DNA of 42,555 bases. Origin: an uncultured Clostridia bacterium (GTDB lineage: Bacteria > Bacillota > Clostridia > Christensenellales > UBA1242). The stretch lies in the NCBI GenBank assembly GCA_944383405.1, contig CALWPL010000009.1, positions 1-42,555 on the forward strand. Reading direction: 5' to 3'. Shown one piece after another: positions 25,001 through 40,000 of this stretch (within the stretch, counting starts at the first letter, position 1; every line of letters begins with the position of its first letter). The notes under the pieces were generated by a model. It had not been told where the DNA came from and ran no database searches. It saw nothing but the letters and a program-made list of their open reading frames with translations. The position numbers were made by a program, and so were the translations under genes.

Positions 25001-28000
25001 AACGCTATTTGGATATAGTTTTATTGGTTGGAGGTCTCAGGCGAGCAATTCTCCTACTGCTGATAGTACAACTATAATTTACAATTCTGGAAATTTATTC
25101 CCAAATCCTGGCGTAACAACAACGCTTTATGCGGTATATAAGCCAGAAACAGTGTCTATTTACTATGATAGAACAAACAATTCAGCAGAATATAATACTG
25201 GAAATAATCAAGAAATTGTTGATGTGGACATAACCTATGGTAGTCAATATAAAATTAGAGATAATATCCCATATACATTACAATATAACGATTTAATTGG
25301 TTGGACTTTTGATGAAGCAGGAGAGGGGACTCTATATAAGGCAGGAGATTTAATTTCTGTTGTAAACGGTGTTGAAAGAATTTATGTTAATGGAGAATAT
25401 ATATATAGTTTAAGAATTTACGCAAATTGGGGAAGACAAATAAAGAATATTTCAGTTGATTTAGGCGGCGGAGTATTCTATAACACAGGAGAAAATGGCG
25501 ATTTAGAACCTTTTTATACTCCTAATCAATATTTGCAAAATTACACTTATGAAGATGGTGTTTTAACATTAATGGTTTATGTTGGAGACCAGATTCAAGG
25601 ATATGGATTCAGTTTGCCAACAAGGGAATATGTTTCTCTTGATGGATATCAGTTGAATAGATATACAACATCAAGTAATGCAAATTATAACGCAGGAGAG
25701 TTGATTGCAAGTAATAACGCATTAAGACTTCAACTCTTTGCTGTTTGGGATACTGAGACTGAACTTAGAGTCTATGCAAATAGAAATAGTGATGATGAAG
25801 AATATTTAGTTATAGACGACCTTTTAATTGGAGATAACATACATTTTTATACGGAAGATGGAAGTGTCTTTATTAATGACCAAGAGATAACCTTTGAAAA
25901 AGAAGGCTATAGTTTGGTTTCGTACAACAGTAGAAGGGATCCAAAGGAAAGTAGTTTATCAATTTCGTATAACTTAAATGAAATGTCGCTTATTGCACTC
26001 AATGGAGATAATTTTGAAATTGATAATATAAATCCTTGGTATATAAATATTTATTGTCAGTGGGAAGGGAATCTTGTTGAAGTTGCTTTCAAGATGGAAG
26101 AGGGCTTAGAAGAAGTTGTAAATGAAGATATTGAACTTAGATATGGAGATTCAATTGACTTATCTGATTATTTTGTTACTGACGAAGATTATCAAATTGA
26201 AGGATATGAATTTTCACATTTTACAGATACTCAAGGGAGAGTTTATGACGAAATATCAAGTGTATTCACAGCCATACCAGGAGAAGCAGTTAATGATAGA
26301 TTTGTCTTTACCGCTAATTGGGTTAAAAGATTTTATAATGTAAACTTTGTCTTTGCAAATTCAACTTTCTCTGGTACCTATCAAGGACAAACCTATGAAA
26401 ATGTTGAAAGCATAACAATACAGGCAGAATATGAGTCAAGAGTACAACTTGTTAATGCTCAAAATTGTATTAATAATATAGACTCTGGCAGGCAATATCC
26501 ACTTTTTGAATATAATGGATACACTACTGAGGATCTTGGAGATACTCAAAGCAATGTAACAGGTACATTTACTATGCCGGCACATGATGTTACTCTTACT
26601 ATCGATTGGACTAGTAAAGAATTTAACTTGATTTTCTATGTTGACAGAAGATTTATTCCTTATGAACCAGATGAAAATGAAGAAGCCGTAGATTTTAGTG
26701 CTGCGGCGTATGACCCAAATGACCCATTATTAGACTCAAATACAATGTATCTTGATAGTGAAGGTAATCTTGTTGTAACAGGTCTAAGGGTTGGAGATAC
26801 TCTTGAACTTTCAACTCTTCCAACTGCAAGTTTCTATGGATATTCTTATGATTATGTATATCTTGTAGATTATGATAAGAGTGGTACTTATACTGGAGAA
26901 GGTATACAATATAGCAGTGATAGCAGTTTTTATGTTGATACTTATAATGGCGATGAACCATTGAAAAATTTAGACTCCATGTGGAATGGAGAAAGTTTTG
27001 AATTGTATTTTTCTCTAAATTGGTATAATTCTCTTTATCAAGTTTCTTATGTCCCACAACTTCCAACAGTAGAAAATGGTTATCCAGCCACCGCAACAGG
27101 TAATATTGTTGGGGAGAAAGAAGATGTTTGGATGAGTTATGGTAAATTATATAGCCTTGAGGAAGGTTATTCATTAACTGGTTGGACTCAAATTGGTTGG
27201 ACAACTGAAATTAATTATCAAACAATGCTTGAAAATCCTGATTGTCAATACTTGTTTAGTGATAAGGTTCAAACTGATGGCGGAGTATTTAATTTCACTT
27301 CCGAGAATTATGGCAAGGTTAATTTGTACCCAATTTGGGAACAGGTTATTATGACTGTTAATTTTGTAGATGGTTTTGCTGAGCAAAATCCAGATTCTAA
27401 TAACTCTTTGTCAGGCGTTAAAATTGGTTATGATTCAATAGTTAGCCTTGATGAGTTATTTACAAAAGAACTTATAGCCTCATGCTTCCATGGTTATTAT
27501 TATGATTTTGCAGGCTGGGAATATAAAGAAGGAAATAGAACTTTTGCACTTGATGAAGAAATTTTATTCTCATCTAGCATTAATGGCTTTATTTCATCTA
27601 CAGATGTAGCAAATGAAGTTATTACTTTTGACGCTATTTGGGAAGAAGTAGAATATGAAATAAGGCTTAAACTTGGTACAGGAAAATATGGGTCAAGAAC
27701 GAATATATTTGATTATAACTATGATTCTGCGACTGGAACTCGTGAAATTTCATATACTATCCCATATTCATTATTACATGAAGGAGTTTCATTATTTGAT
27801 TATATGGGACTTGATGATTCACTGATTACAAAAGACGACTATACTTTTGCGGGCTGGTCATTAAATGAAGGGATTGATAGCATGTATAGTCTTGCAGGTC
27901 AAGATGTAAAAATAGATTTAGGAGTAGATTCTGAAACTATTCTTGCAGATGGGACTTACGAATTTGTTTTATACGCAATGTATAATGATTGTTATGTCCT

Positions 28001-31000
28001 TATTGATGGTAATGGTGGAACTAATATAAATGAAGTAGGCTATGAAATTGAAATAGAAGAAGATAACGGACATAAAAGTCTTTGGGTTGCTTCACAAACT
28101 GGATTTGAACTATATACTTATCTTGGAGCCCCAGTTAGCATTACAGAAACTTTACTAACAAGTTTTGAAAGAGATAGATATCATTTTAACGATGTTGTAG
28201 AAAATGAAATGATAGCATCTGGTAATGATATTGTAAAAATTGATTGGGAAGGCAATTATAGATACATACTTCTTGATTTAAATAATGAGAGTGCAGAAAT
28301 TTCAATAAATGGTACTTTTGATGGGGCTGTCTATGGCGATGGGTATAGGCTGCTTAGTATTTCTACGCAAGAAGAATTTAATAGTCATAGTGGCGAAAAA
28401 TATATTTATCAATATGATAAAGAAAACGACACTGGTAGTTTTGTTATAGAACAAGAATATTATGAAGGTGCTACTTATTACGAAAAATATGCAAGTAATG
28501 TTCTTCATATTGATGCAAGAAATGGGGATATAATAGATAATTTAAGTAGCATAATTGCTTTAAATGCTGATGGGACATTCCTTGGTTGGACGGATGGAAG
28601 TTATAACTATTCAATTAGAGACCTTTTTGTTGATGTTGATGATGAGGAAATAATTTATTTAACTGCCTCATGGGATAGTCCTTATGTTTACTTTGATTTA
28701 AATGGAGGAATTTATAATAATCAAAATTCTATTGAACCAATGCAGGCAATGAGTACTGGAGATGGTTTCTCTGTAGAACTCCCTAAAAAGATGCAAAATA
28801 CGAGTGATTTAGGTCCATTCCTTGATGGATATGTTTTCCTTGGCTGGTCTGATGAATATGTTGATTATTATGACTATATTGAAAAAGGTGGAAGCACAAG
28901 TGAATTATACAATGTAGAGACAACTCCAAAATATACATTTAATGATTTATCAAGCAAAACACTTTATGCTATTTGGCAACCAAATCAAATAACTTTTGTT
29001 TTCCATAGTGGAGAAAGTGCACAAAATCCAAATGCATATGGAGATTCTGTTTCTGTAAGTTATAGTTATGACGATGTAATTACTTTCCTTGATGTTACAA
29101 ATGAAACGGTTTCAAGTTGGACTTACTCTGGAAGAACATTTACAAGTTGGTCTATTGATAATTATACTTTTGAACAAGGGCAGGTTATAAAGGTTGCTGG
29201 TTTGTTAACGCAATTAAATAAACAAACTGCGACTATTGTTGATATTTATTCTGTTTGGGAAATATCAAAGGTAACAATTAGAATTGATTTAGGAACAGAT
29301 AGTTCTGCAAGATATATAGGAGATGATGATTCTTACGAAGTTATTAAGGAAGGGAAAAACACTTATTTAGTTAATGAGACATATAGCATCAATGAAACAT
29401 ATTATTTCCCTGATTTGGGATATATATATACATTTGGACTTTGTGCAGTTAGTTACGAAGATAATATGGGAAGAGAATATGATGAAAACACCCCTTCTGT
29501 AATATTGCGAACAAGTTTGATGAGAGAAGATGAGAGTGGCAGGTATGTACTTGAATTAACCGTTAATTGGGCTAACGCAGAATGTTACATAGTCAATTAT
29601 TACGGAGAAAGTTCAGGAGTACATAGATTCTATGCGGCTTTTGAAGATGCTTTAGTTGATGCAGTTGCACTTGATAGAGTAAATGTTGAAGTCGTAGTTT
29701 TAAATAATTCATCTACACTAAGGTTATCTCGAACAATTAATATTGGAAATAGAATGAATTTAACAATTAGTATGGATTCAACAGTAAATAGAGATATTTC
29801 ACTAGTTAGGAATACTTCTTTCACTCAGAGCATGTTCTCCGTTGGGACTGGGGCTTCGCTTACTTTTAGTGAGATTTTATCTAATAACTTTACCTTTAAT
29901 GGTTCAAATACAACTGGAACAAGTCCATTTATTATGGTAAATGGTGGGACTTTGAATTTAAATCAAGGATTGAGATTTATTAATAATAGATCACAAAATA
30001 GGGGTGGCGCAATATCCGCTCAGTCAAATGCCACTCTTAATATTTCTCGTGTAGTTTTTGAAAACAATACAGTAATGGCAACAGGCGATTTGGGTGCATA
30101 TGGTGGTGCTATTTATGCAATGAATTCAATGGTTAATATTTCTAATTCCCAATTTACAAATAATAGTGCAAGTGCACTTAATGCTTATGGTGGTGCAATA
30201 TATGTTATAGATGGAGATTTGCAACTAACAGATACAATATTTAATAACAATACTGCAAGTACTGATAGTGATATTGAGAAAACTTATGGCGGAGCAATAT
30301 ATGCAGAGAGTTCTACTTTAAATATCAAAGGGGATTTAGAAAGTGGAACATTGGTATTCTCAAATAATATTGCAACAAATGGTGGGGCTTTATATGTTGT
30401 TGATTGCTTATCTAGTGATAATAAAATAAATGGCACAACTTTTATTTCAAATTCAGCGACAACGGGTAATGGTGGGGCTATTGCGTTTATGTCGTCAACT
30501 TTTAGTTTGTTCAACATTATGCTAACTTCTAATATCGCTTCAAATAATGGTGGTGCTATTTATGCAATAGAAGATAACAACACTAAACTTACATTAGAGT
30601 TGGTTACAGCTTCAAGTAACCAAGCAGTAAATGGCTCTGGTGGAGGGCTTTATATTCAGGGAGATATATCTATAAAAGAATCTTATATTTCAACAAATAC
30701 TGCAAATAAAGATACAGGAATGGGTGGCGGAGTCTATTCTATTGGAATGAGCACCCTTGGTAGTACTATTTCCTTAGTTGGTGTTAAAATTTATGAAAAT
30801 AGTTCAAGTATTGGTGGTGGGTTATATGTCGGCGAAAGTATGAAAGTTGTAACTGATCATATTTATAAGCAAGAAGAACAACTGGGTGAGATTGTTTTAG
30901 TTGGATACAGAACCGAAATATATGATAATTTGGCAAATATAGGCTCAGGTATTTATTATGATTCATATTTAGAGGGAACTGAAATAAAAAATACAGATAT

Positions 31001-34000
31001 TTATGGGAACTCTCCAAATACTGAATTTGCAGAGTTTACAGAAGATTATAAGGGCGGAGGAATCTTCTTTAAGCATGGAAAGAATATTAAATTTGAAAAA
31101 GTAAATGTATATTCAAATTTATCCTATTATGGTGGTGCTATCTATATTGAAGGTAATATCAGTGGAATTGACGGGGATGTTGTTAATTTAATATTTAACA
31201 ATGTCAATATTGATGATGAAATAACACAAGGTCAATACGAGTATAATCCAGAAGACCAAAATGAAATAACTTCTATTATAAGTGAAAGAAAAAATTACTT
31301 TGGGAGTCAAGCATATTATGGTGGGGGATTATATATTGGAAAAGAAAGTGTAGTTGAATTTAATAATGGGCAAATAATGGCAAATTCTGCGGAGATTTCA
31401 GCAGGGGCTATATATAATTTAGGTTCAATAACACTGGGAGATGTAAGTATTGCACAAAACTCATCTTCACAAAATCAAGTAATTATATATAATGGTGGAG
31501 AATTTATTATTGCTGGAAACACAAAATTTGGTTTTGAACAAACAATTTTTGTAGAAACAATAGGTTCATCCTTAGACCCACTTGAAAATAGTTATAGAAG
31601 CATAAGCATTACAAATGAAAACTATGTTAATAATTACTACGAAACAGAAATAAATAATGATGTGTCAACACAAGTTAATCACAATAGTCAAATTAGCCTT
31701 GACTTTGACCAAGAAAATTATGCAATTGATGCTGTTATAGTACAATTTAGTAGTGAGGATGGGTTTAAAAACTATGTTAGTACTATAAGTTCAGGTACTG
31801 AAATGTTTGTAATAGAAAACATAGCAGATTTCTTGCTTACACAAGATTCTGATCGTAATGCGTTAACTATAAATTATAGTCAATATGATGTGGTGTTTAC
31901 AGACATTAGTGAAGATAGTGAATCTATTGAAATGCCTGAATCTATTAAATTTTCATATAATGAAAGCATAACACAAGAATTTCTTGACGAAATTGAACTA
32001 AGGATACCAAGTGAAAGAATCGATTATGAATTTGTAGGTTGGGCTTATTATATACCAGCAAATAATGAGTATGGTAGACCATCAACAGATGGGACTCTTG
32101 AAATATATGATGTTTTGCAAGATGAAGGTTCAATTTATCACAATTCTTATAATACTGTTGATACATTACTTACAGATACTTATACTCATGTGTTTGGCAA
32201 CTATGATTTGTATTTATATGCTATTTGGGCACCTGTTGTATACACAGTAGAATATGTCTATGACACATCAGGATACTTTGTAAATGGAATTGAAGTTACA
32301 GATGATAACTTGTTGTCTCTTACTAGCCCTGATGGTATGGGACTTCAAGGGCAAGTAGAATATGGTGAAACATTTACATTGCCTACTGCCGAGCAAATAA
32401 ATTCGTATAGAATTATAAATATTAGGACAAGTACTGAATTTGATAGAGAATTTACACTTATAAGCGATAGTGGAAACAATCCAAATGTTTATCCAGAGAG
32501 AATTGAGTTTGAAGAAAACGGAGAAATTGTTTCTTGTGATATTACGGTAGATGGTAACGGATTCTATCAATTTGTGTATGGGCTTGAAACATATAGACTT
32601 GAACAACTCTATAGACCAGACACTTATGAATTTAGTCATTTTGAAATAAATGGCGAGACTTACGAGAAAGAGACATTTGAAATAAATGTTGATAATCTTG
32701 GCGGAGTCGTGCCAGCAGACAAAACGGTACAAATTGTCATTCATTTTGAAAGGATTGAGACAAAGATTGTAATTGATTTAGGGGAAGGAGAATATGTTTA
32801 TTATTCAAGATTAGACCCTAGTTTAGATGAAGATTCAACTGATAACGAAGGAAATGCAACAATAGAACTGGTTGAAAATGTTGGAGATCCTTTACAAATG
32901 CCAACTGATAGGTATGTTGTAACATATGGAAATAATGACAACTATTATATTTATAATCAAGGGAAAGCATTAATTGGGTTTGCTTATTCACAAGAGGCAA
33001 CAGTTCCTGACTTTTTACCAGGAGAAGAAATAAGTGTTCCAGTATCAAATTCTGGTTCGTTATATTTGTATGCAATTTGGCAAGAGGCAGTATGTTATCT
33101 TGATTCTGCAATAGAATTTAATGGTAGAAGTTTTGATTTGTATTTTTCAACGCTTGAAAGTGCAATATCAGATATAAATTCCGCAAGTGTTAGTGGGTTT
33201 AATGGTAGAACAAGATCGAGTACTATTGTTTTGATTTCAAGTATTGTAATATCTGACCCTATAACAATTTCAACAGAAATTACACTTCTTTCTGATATTC
33301 ATAATGCTTATATAAGTTTAGCAAGTAATTTTGATGAAGATTCTGCTCTATTCATTATTAATTCTCCTGATGGACAGGTAACTTTTGGGTCAGAGGAGTA
33401 TAGTGTAGTTGGAGATTCAACTCCATCGATTATAATAAGTGTTGACGATGTAAATGGTAATGGCCCTGTAAGAAGGACAAGAAGTCTTATTCTTATAGAA
33501 AGTGATAGTGATGTCGTTATTAATGCAAATGTACAAGTTATAAATTCAACTCTTTATACATCTGCTTCAGATGCTTCAAATTATGGTGGAGCAATCACAA
33601 GTGCTGGTAATTTGACAATAAATAAGGCAACTTTCCTTTCTAATTCTGCTGCAAATGGTGGAGCAATTCTTGTAACAGGTGGTATTGTTACTATTAATGA
33701 TGGCGTATTTGGACTTGAAGGAAGGGGAAATACAGCAACAAATGGTGGTGCTATTTATGTAAGGAGCGGTGAGTTAAGAGTTGTTAAAGCAAGTTTTATG
33801 TATAATACTGCTCAAATTAGCGGTGGTGCTATTTATATACAGGATGGTAATTTTATAAGTCAAAGTGAGAACCTTTCAGATATTTTATTCTCATCAAATA
33901 GTGCTGTAAATGGTGGTGCTATATATCTAATTTTGTCAAGTGGCAATAATGTTGAGTTTATAACATTTACATCAAATACAGCAACAAATGGTGGCGCTAT

Positions 34001-37000
34001 TTATTCGCAAACTAGTTTAAATGTTGATAATTGTTTATTCTCATCAAATATTGCTAGTTCAGGTGGTGCAATTTATAATGGGCAGGAATTATCTCAAGGT
34101 GTTGGTAGTATGACAGAACAAGAGTTACTTGCAGCACAACAATTGAGTATAAATAATTCGACATTTACAAATAACCAAGCAAGGTTATCAGGTGGCGCAA
34201 TTTATGTAACATACACTACTTTAAATATAAGGGGTAGTGTAGGTAGCAACATTTTATTTAATAATAACTTTGCGTCAAATACATCTAGTACAAATGTAGA
34301 AGTTGTAGGTGGAGCATTATATGTTAAAAACTCAGTTGTGAATATTGAATATGTTTCGTTTACTTCAAATTATACAAGTGGCAGAGCAAACGGAAGAGAT
34401 ACTTTGGGAGGCGCTATTTATTCAACAGCCAGCCAAATAAGTATTCTTAATTCTGATTTAACGGGTAATGGTGTTGAGACAACAAGCACAACTATAACTA
34501 GAACACAAAATGGTGGTGCAATTTATCTTATTTCTAGTTCATTAAAACTTGAAGATACAAGCATTTCTCAAAATAGTGCTTCAAGAAATGGCGGTGCAAT
34601 TTATGCAAATGCTTCAAGTATTTCTCTAGAATTAGGTGCAGTGATAAGCCAAAATACGGCATCAAATTACGGCGGGGCTATTTACATAATTGGAGATAGT
34701 ACAATAGAGTCAGCAAAAGATGGTGCTGAGAGTGTAACAGATAGAACAATGATTATAGAAAATAACTCTGCGAACTTGGCGGCTGGCGGTATATATTTCT
34801 CATCAACTTCAAGGACTGCTAGTAAGTTTGATGCGGGAACTATTTCCAATAATGATTCTATGGAAGGCACAAATATTTATGTTTATTCTGGTAGCCTTAG
34901 ACTTAGTGGCGTAGAACTTGAAACACTTGAAGAAAATAGTCAAGATGTTATGATTTATGTTGGGGCACAAGGTATGTTATATGTAGATAGTACAGATGTG
35001 CTTGGTATTGTTTATGTGGCTTCAAGCGGAACAAATACTATTGGAACATTGTCTATTAGTAATTCTGCATTTATTAGTAGTGTCTATTTAACACAATATA
35101 CATATATTTCCGTTTCTAGTTCTTCACTAACAAGTAATAGATATGTTGACGGGGAAACAACAAAGATAACACTATTTGGAGCAGTAAATGATTTGCTTGA
35201 TGTTGTAAACTTGTCAAATGCAAAAAATCTTGTAACCTTTATTTACTCAGACTATGCAATAAGATATGGTGGGTATTTTGAGTTAGTAGGAGTTTATACT
35301 GAGAGTTATGATTCAGAAACAACGGACGAAGAATATCAAGAAAGTAGACTTGGTGGATACTGTGAATATATTTACAGCAATTTTGTTAAGGTTGTAAAGA
35401 GAGCAGATTCAATAACTATTGATCCAGGTAGGGGAACTCTAATATATAATGGAGAGTCATATTCTGAGCCATTTGTAATTGAAATTGGAGAAGAGTATGA
35501 AACAATGACATTCTTGAACGAAATTCAAGGATTCCTTAGAGGATATTCTCTTGATGATAATTATATAAGTGGAAATGTAGTCTATAATGCTGATTCAGAA
35601 GTGCCAATTTTGTATATAACACTAACTGCACAATGGGCAAAAAAGAACTTCATTGTAAAAGTAGAAAATGAAGGCGTGATGGAGGCTACAAGAGAAATGG
35701 GTGGAGAAGATGTGTGGGCATTTGCGCCATCATATAAGCAATATCATGCGTTCAGTTATTATTCTCTCGAATATGAAGATGAGAATGGCGTAAGACAGCA
35801 AACAGATGTAGTCTTTACAACGGATACTACAGGAAGAATTAGATTTTCTTTTGCATATTTAGATGATGAAGTGTATTCATTAGTTGATTTAGCAGGTGGA
35901 ACAATATATCTTGTTGCTCATTATGTACCTGTTGAAGTTTATGTAACAATTCATGGTAATGGTGGTATAGCACAGGAAAAGGAGGATACTTCAAACGATA
36001 GGGTAATAGTAGATGAGAATACAATTACATATGTATTCTATCAATCTGATGAATATGTTTACATGGGAAGATTTATGGACGATTTCAGTATGCCAAACCA
36101 TGCAGTTGAAAAATTTGAAATTATTTATGATTATTCAGTTTATCCAACAGAAATTCAGCCAATTGAATATTTAAATGTTAAAACTGCTAAAACTATTGAT
36201 ATTACATGTAATTGGTTTGAAGTTGTAGCATACATTAGAAGCGGTCAATCTATTACTTATTATCAGACATTTAGTGAAGCACTAGAAAATTTAAAGAATG
36301 GCGATGAACTTGTTATCGTAAAAGACAATATTGAGATAACGGAACCAATTGTTATTACTCAAAATGTTACTATTTCAGCAAATAACAACACAATCTTAAC
36401 AAGGGGTGTAAACTTAAAAGATAGTATTTTTAGAATTGAAGGAAATGTAAGATTTATAAATTCTGAAAATACAATTACTATTAATGGTGCAAGCAAGACT
36501 GCAACAAGATATAGTTCAATTTATGTAGCAAGCGGTGGAATCTTAACACTTGGTTCATCTGTTTCTATTATAAATAATAATACTACTGTAAATGGAGCGG
36601 GTATTTATTCAGAAGGAACACTTACTATTGATGGTACAACTATTATGAATAATGTAACTTCTGGATATGGTGGCGGTATTTATTCTACTGGGCAATTAAC
36701 TATTATTTCAGGAATTATTTCTAATAATACCGCAACTTATGGTGGTGGGGTTTATGTGGTATCTCAAACTATTACAAGTGGTTCATCTTCATATATGACA
36801 AGAGGAACATTTATAATGCAAGGTGGAGAAATAAGTAATAATACAGCAACTTATGGTGGTGGTCTTTTCTATAATGGAAAAGGTTCTGAGACAAGCGGAA
36901 TAAGCGGTGGAAGTATTATTAATAATAATGAAGGATTTAGCGCACCTACAACCACATCTGACCCATTAAGATATGGCGGTGGTATATACCTTGCAGAAAA

Positions 37001-40000
37001 TTGTGGAAGATTTATGATTAGTGGAGAAAGCACTTTAATCAATGGAAATAAATCTGATTATGGTGGCGGTATTTACTGCGAAGGAAACAATGAAACAAAT
37101 GCAGAATTTAATGTCTTGTCTATTACTGGTGGAGAAATTAGTAGTAATACGGCGTTCTATTATGGCGGTGGTATTTGTATAGGGAATACAGTTCAGTCTG
37201 CAAATAAACATGTTGTTGAAATGGAAGGCGGAATAATTGCTAGAAACACTGCAACTAATGGTGGTGGAGTCAGTGTATTTAGGGGTAGACTTGAAATTAA
37301 TGGAAGCGATGTGTTGATTTACGATAATAGTTTAATACAAAGTTCTAGTTCACAAGGCGAAAATATTTATATTTACTCATCAAGTACAGACAATTATGGA
37401 ACGGTAAGTATTTCAGCAGGAACTATTGGAAGTCAAGCAAATCCAGGAACTATTTATATAGAATCAGGTAGGCTTGGTTCTGGTAAATTAAATCTTAGTG
37501 GACTTATTGATATTTATTCAGTCATTTATATTGTTAATAGTAATCTAGCAAATACAAATACTCTTATCAATGTAACAAATGAAATTCACGAAGATAGTTT
37601 AGTTATGACACTTTCTCCTGTTAATTTCCCTTCACGAGAAGATGAACAATATCCTTTAATTAGGTTCTCAAATAATCTTGATTGTTCAGATGAAAAGTTT
37701 ACTTTACTTGATAGGACTTCGTATAGATTGAAAGCAGTAAATCAATATGTTGTTCTAACTATGTCATTCTTTACTTTGACAATTGACCCTAATGGTGGAG
37801 AACTATTTGATACAACAGGGGCTTTAGAATATATTGAAGAAGATACTACTTGGTCATTTGAAGTTAGATTTAATACTAATCTAAATGAAATTTTATCTAA
37901 TATTGTTTCAAGCATTGATAATAGAAAATTTGTATATTGGAGTATAGGTTCTGGAGATTTACTAGGGACTATAATAGATAGCAACACTACAATGCCATAT
38001 GAAGATACTATTATATTAGCAAATTATTCATTGCCATATTACTACTTAACAATTGATTTTAATGATACAAAGAGCCTAATAGGCACTCCAGTAATATTTG
38101 ATATAGAGAATGCAGGATTACTTGATACAGATAGATATTATGAAGCAGATAGTCAAATAACATTGGAAGTATTTATAGACGATGAAAATTCAACTTATGG
38201 ACAAGAGGCTATAAATAGAATTGCTCCTTATTTGACAAGGGAAGGTTATATCTTGACTTCATTTAGCCCATCGCAACTTCCTGATTACGATATAAGGTAT
38301 AATATTGATGGTACTGGCTTTAAAATGGGTGAAGAAGATATAATTATTTATGCAATTTGGACCCCAACAGCCTATACTATTACATATAATTCAAATATGG
38401 AAATAGATGGAGAGATACAAACTATAAGCAAAGAAGTTTCTCTTGATGAATATACCTATCTTGACACAGAATTTAGTTTAGAGGGATATATTCAAACAGG
38501 CTATACAACACAAGATGGTCAAACTAGATTTAATATTGGAGATAGAATTATAAATTTACCAAGCCTTCTTAAAATGTCTATTGAAGGGCTTGAAAGCGTT
38601 GAAATTGTTCTTTATGCAGAATGGCAAAGAGAAAGTTATACAATAGTTTTTGATGATAATATAGATGGAGAAGGTGTTGTTGGAAGCATAGAAAATGCAA
38701 GTGTATATTATGGCGAAGAATATGTTTTACCAGGAGAAACATATTTTGTTACAGGATATATTCAAGTTGGTTGGAGTATATATCAAGACACATCTTATTT
38801 AGATACTCAAAATTATTATGAACTTTCAAGTTCAGTATCTAACTTAACTCGTGAAGATAGCATTGTGTTATATGCTGTTTATAGACCTATAACATATACA
38901 GTTATTTTAAGAGATGAAAATGGTAATTCTGAAATTACAAGTCCATACACATACGGCGAAGAAGGGTTCTTACCAAGAATGTTTGATGAAAACGACTTGT
39001 ATCAATTAGAACCATTACTAAGTTTAGATACTAAACAAAATTATTACTTTGCAGGTTGGTCAGACATGCAAGGAGCAGGAACTGCTTTATATGAGGACGG
39101 GGCTAGAATAATAAATCTAACATCAAGAGATAATACTCAATATGTACTTTATGCAGTTTGGGTTCCTTTTGTGGCAAACTTGCACGCAAATAATGGTAGT
39201 GATTTGACCATTCAAATTGGAGCAAACGCAAATAGAGAAGTTGTAGTTGACATAAATGAATTGTCTCAATTTGAATATCTTGGGTTTACACCATCTGCTG
39301 TAAGCTTTGTCGAAGATGGAAGGCGTGATACTTTTGAATTTGTAGATGGACTTGTTACAGTAACTCTTCCTGAAATTATTGAGCAGGGTGCTTATGATTT
39401 GTACATCATATGGGAGAGAATTGAATATCAAGTTGTTTATATATATTCAAATGAAAATGTATTAACTGATAATATAAGTATTAATAGCAGTTTAAGTCTA
39501 CCATCATATTCAAGTGCAATTGGATGGTCAATAAGAGAAGATGGAGTAACACTTGATTTTAATACAAATTCTACTATAACATTAACAGAACAATTATTAC
39601 TTGAAATAAGTAGATATCAGGATATATCTCAAAATATCATAAGATTATATGCTGTAAATGATACAACATATACTTTAACTTATGACTTTAATTCAAATGG
39701 GCATGATGTCATTTTAAATAATAGTATTGTAAGTTCTGACAACTTAAATATTAACAATACATATACAGCAAATTCAAATGTTGAATTGGTGTTTGAAGAT
39801 TGGGAAATTGCAGATAGTTTGACAACTTTGGCAAATTCCAGATATGCATATTTCTTAGGTTGGGCATTTGATAAAAATAGTAGTGAGCCAGATTTCTATG
39901 AAGGACAAGACATGCAAATTAGGTTTGCTCAAAATGTAACCTTATATGCAGTTTGGAGTGATTATACAAACCCATTCTATTTTGAATATGAAGAAAATGA

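Noticed and set aside
26695..27204. 169-codon leftward frame
   Set aside because: Antisense of InlB-type repeats; rich in His, Leu, Gln and Tyr as expected of a shadow frame; no ribosome site.
29600..31620. PMP motifs as evidence for a chlamydial autotransporter
   Set aside because: No autotransporter barrel or Gram-negative context is seen; the motif also occurs in Firmicutes beta-helix proteins and the gene set is Firmicutes-like.
32268..32744. 158-codon leftward frame
   Set aside because: Antisense shadow of the giant gene in a region where the sense frame shows clear repeat motifs.
33580..34700. Recurrent GGTGGTGCTATTTAT-like DNA words suggestive of a CRISPR or tandem repeat array
   Set aside because: Spacing is irregular and the words encode the GGAIY turns of a beta-helix in a continuous frame.
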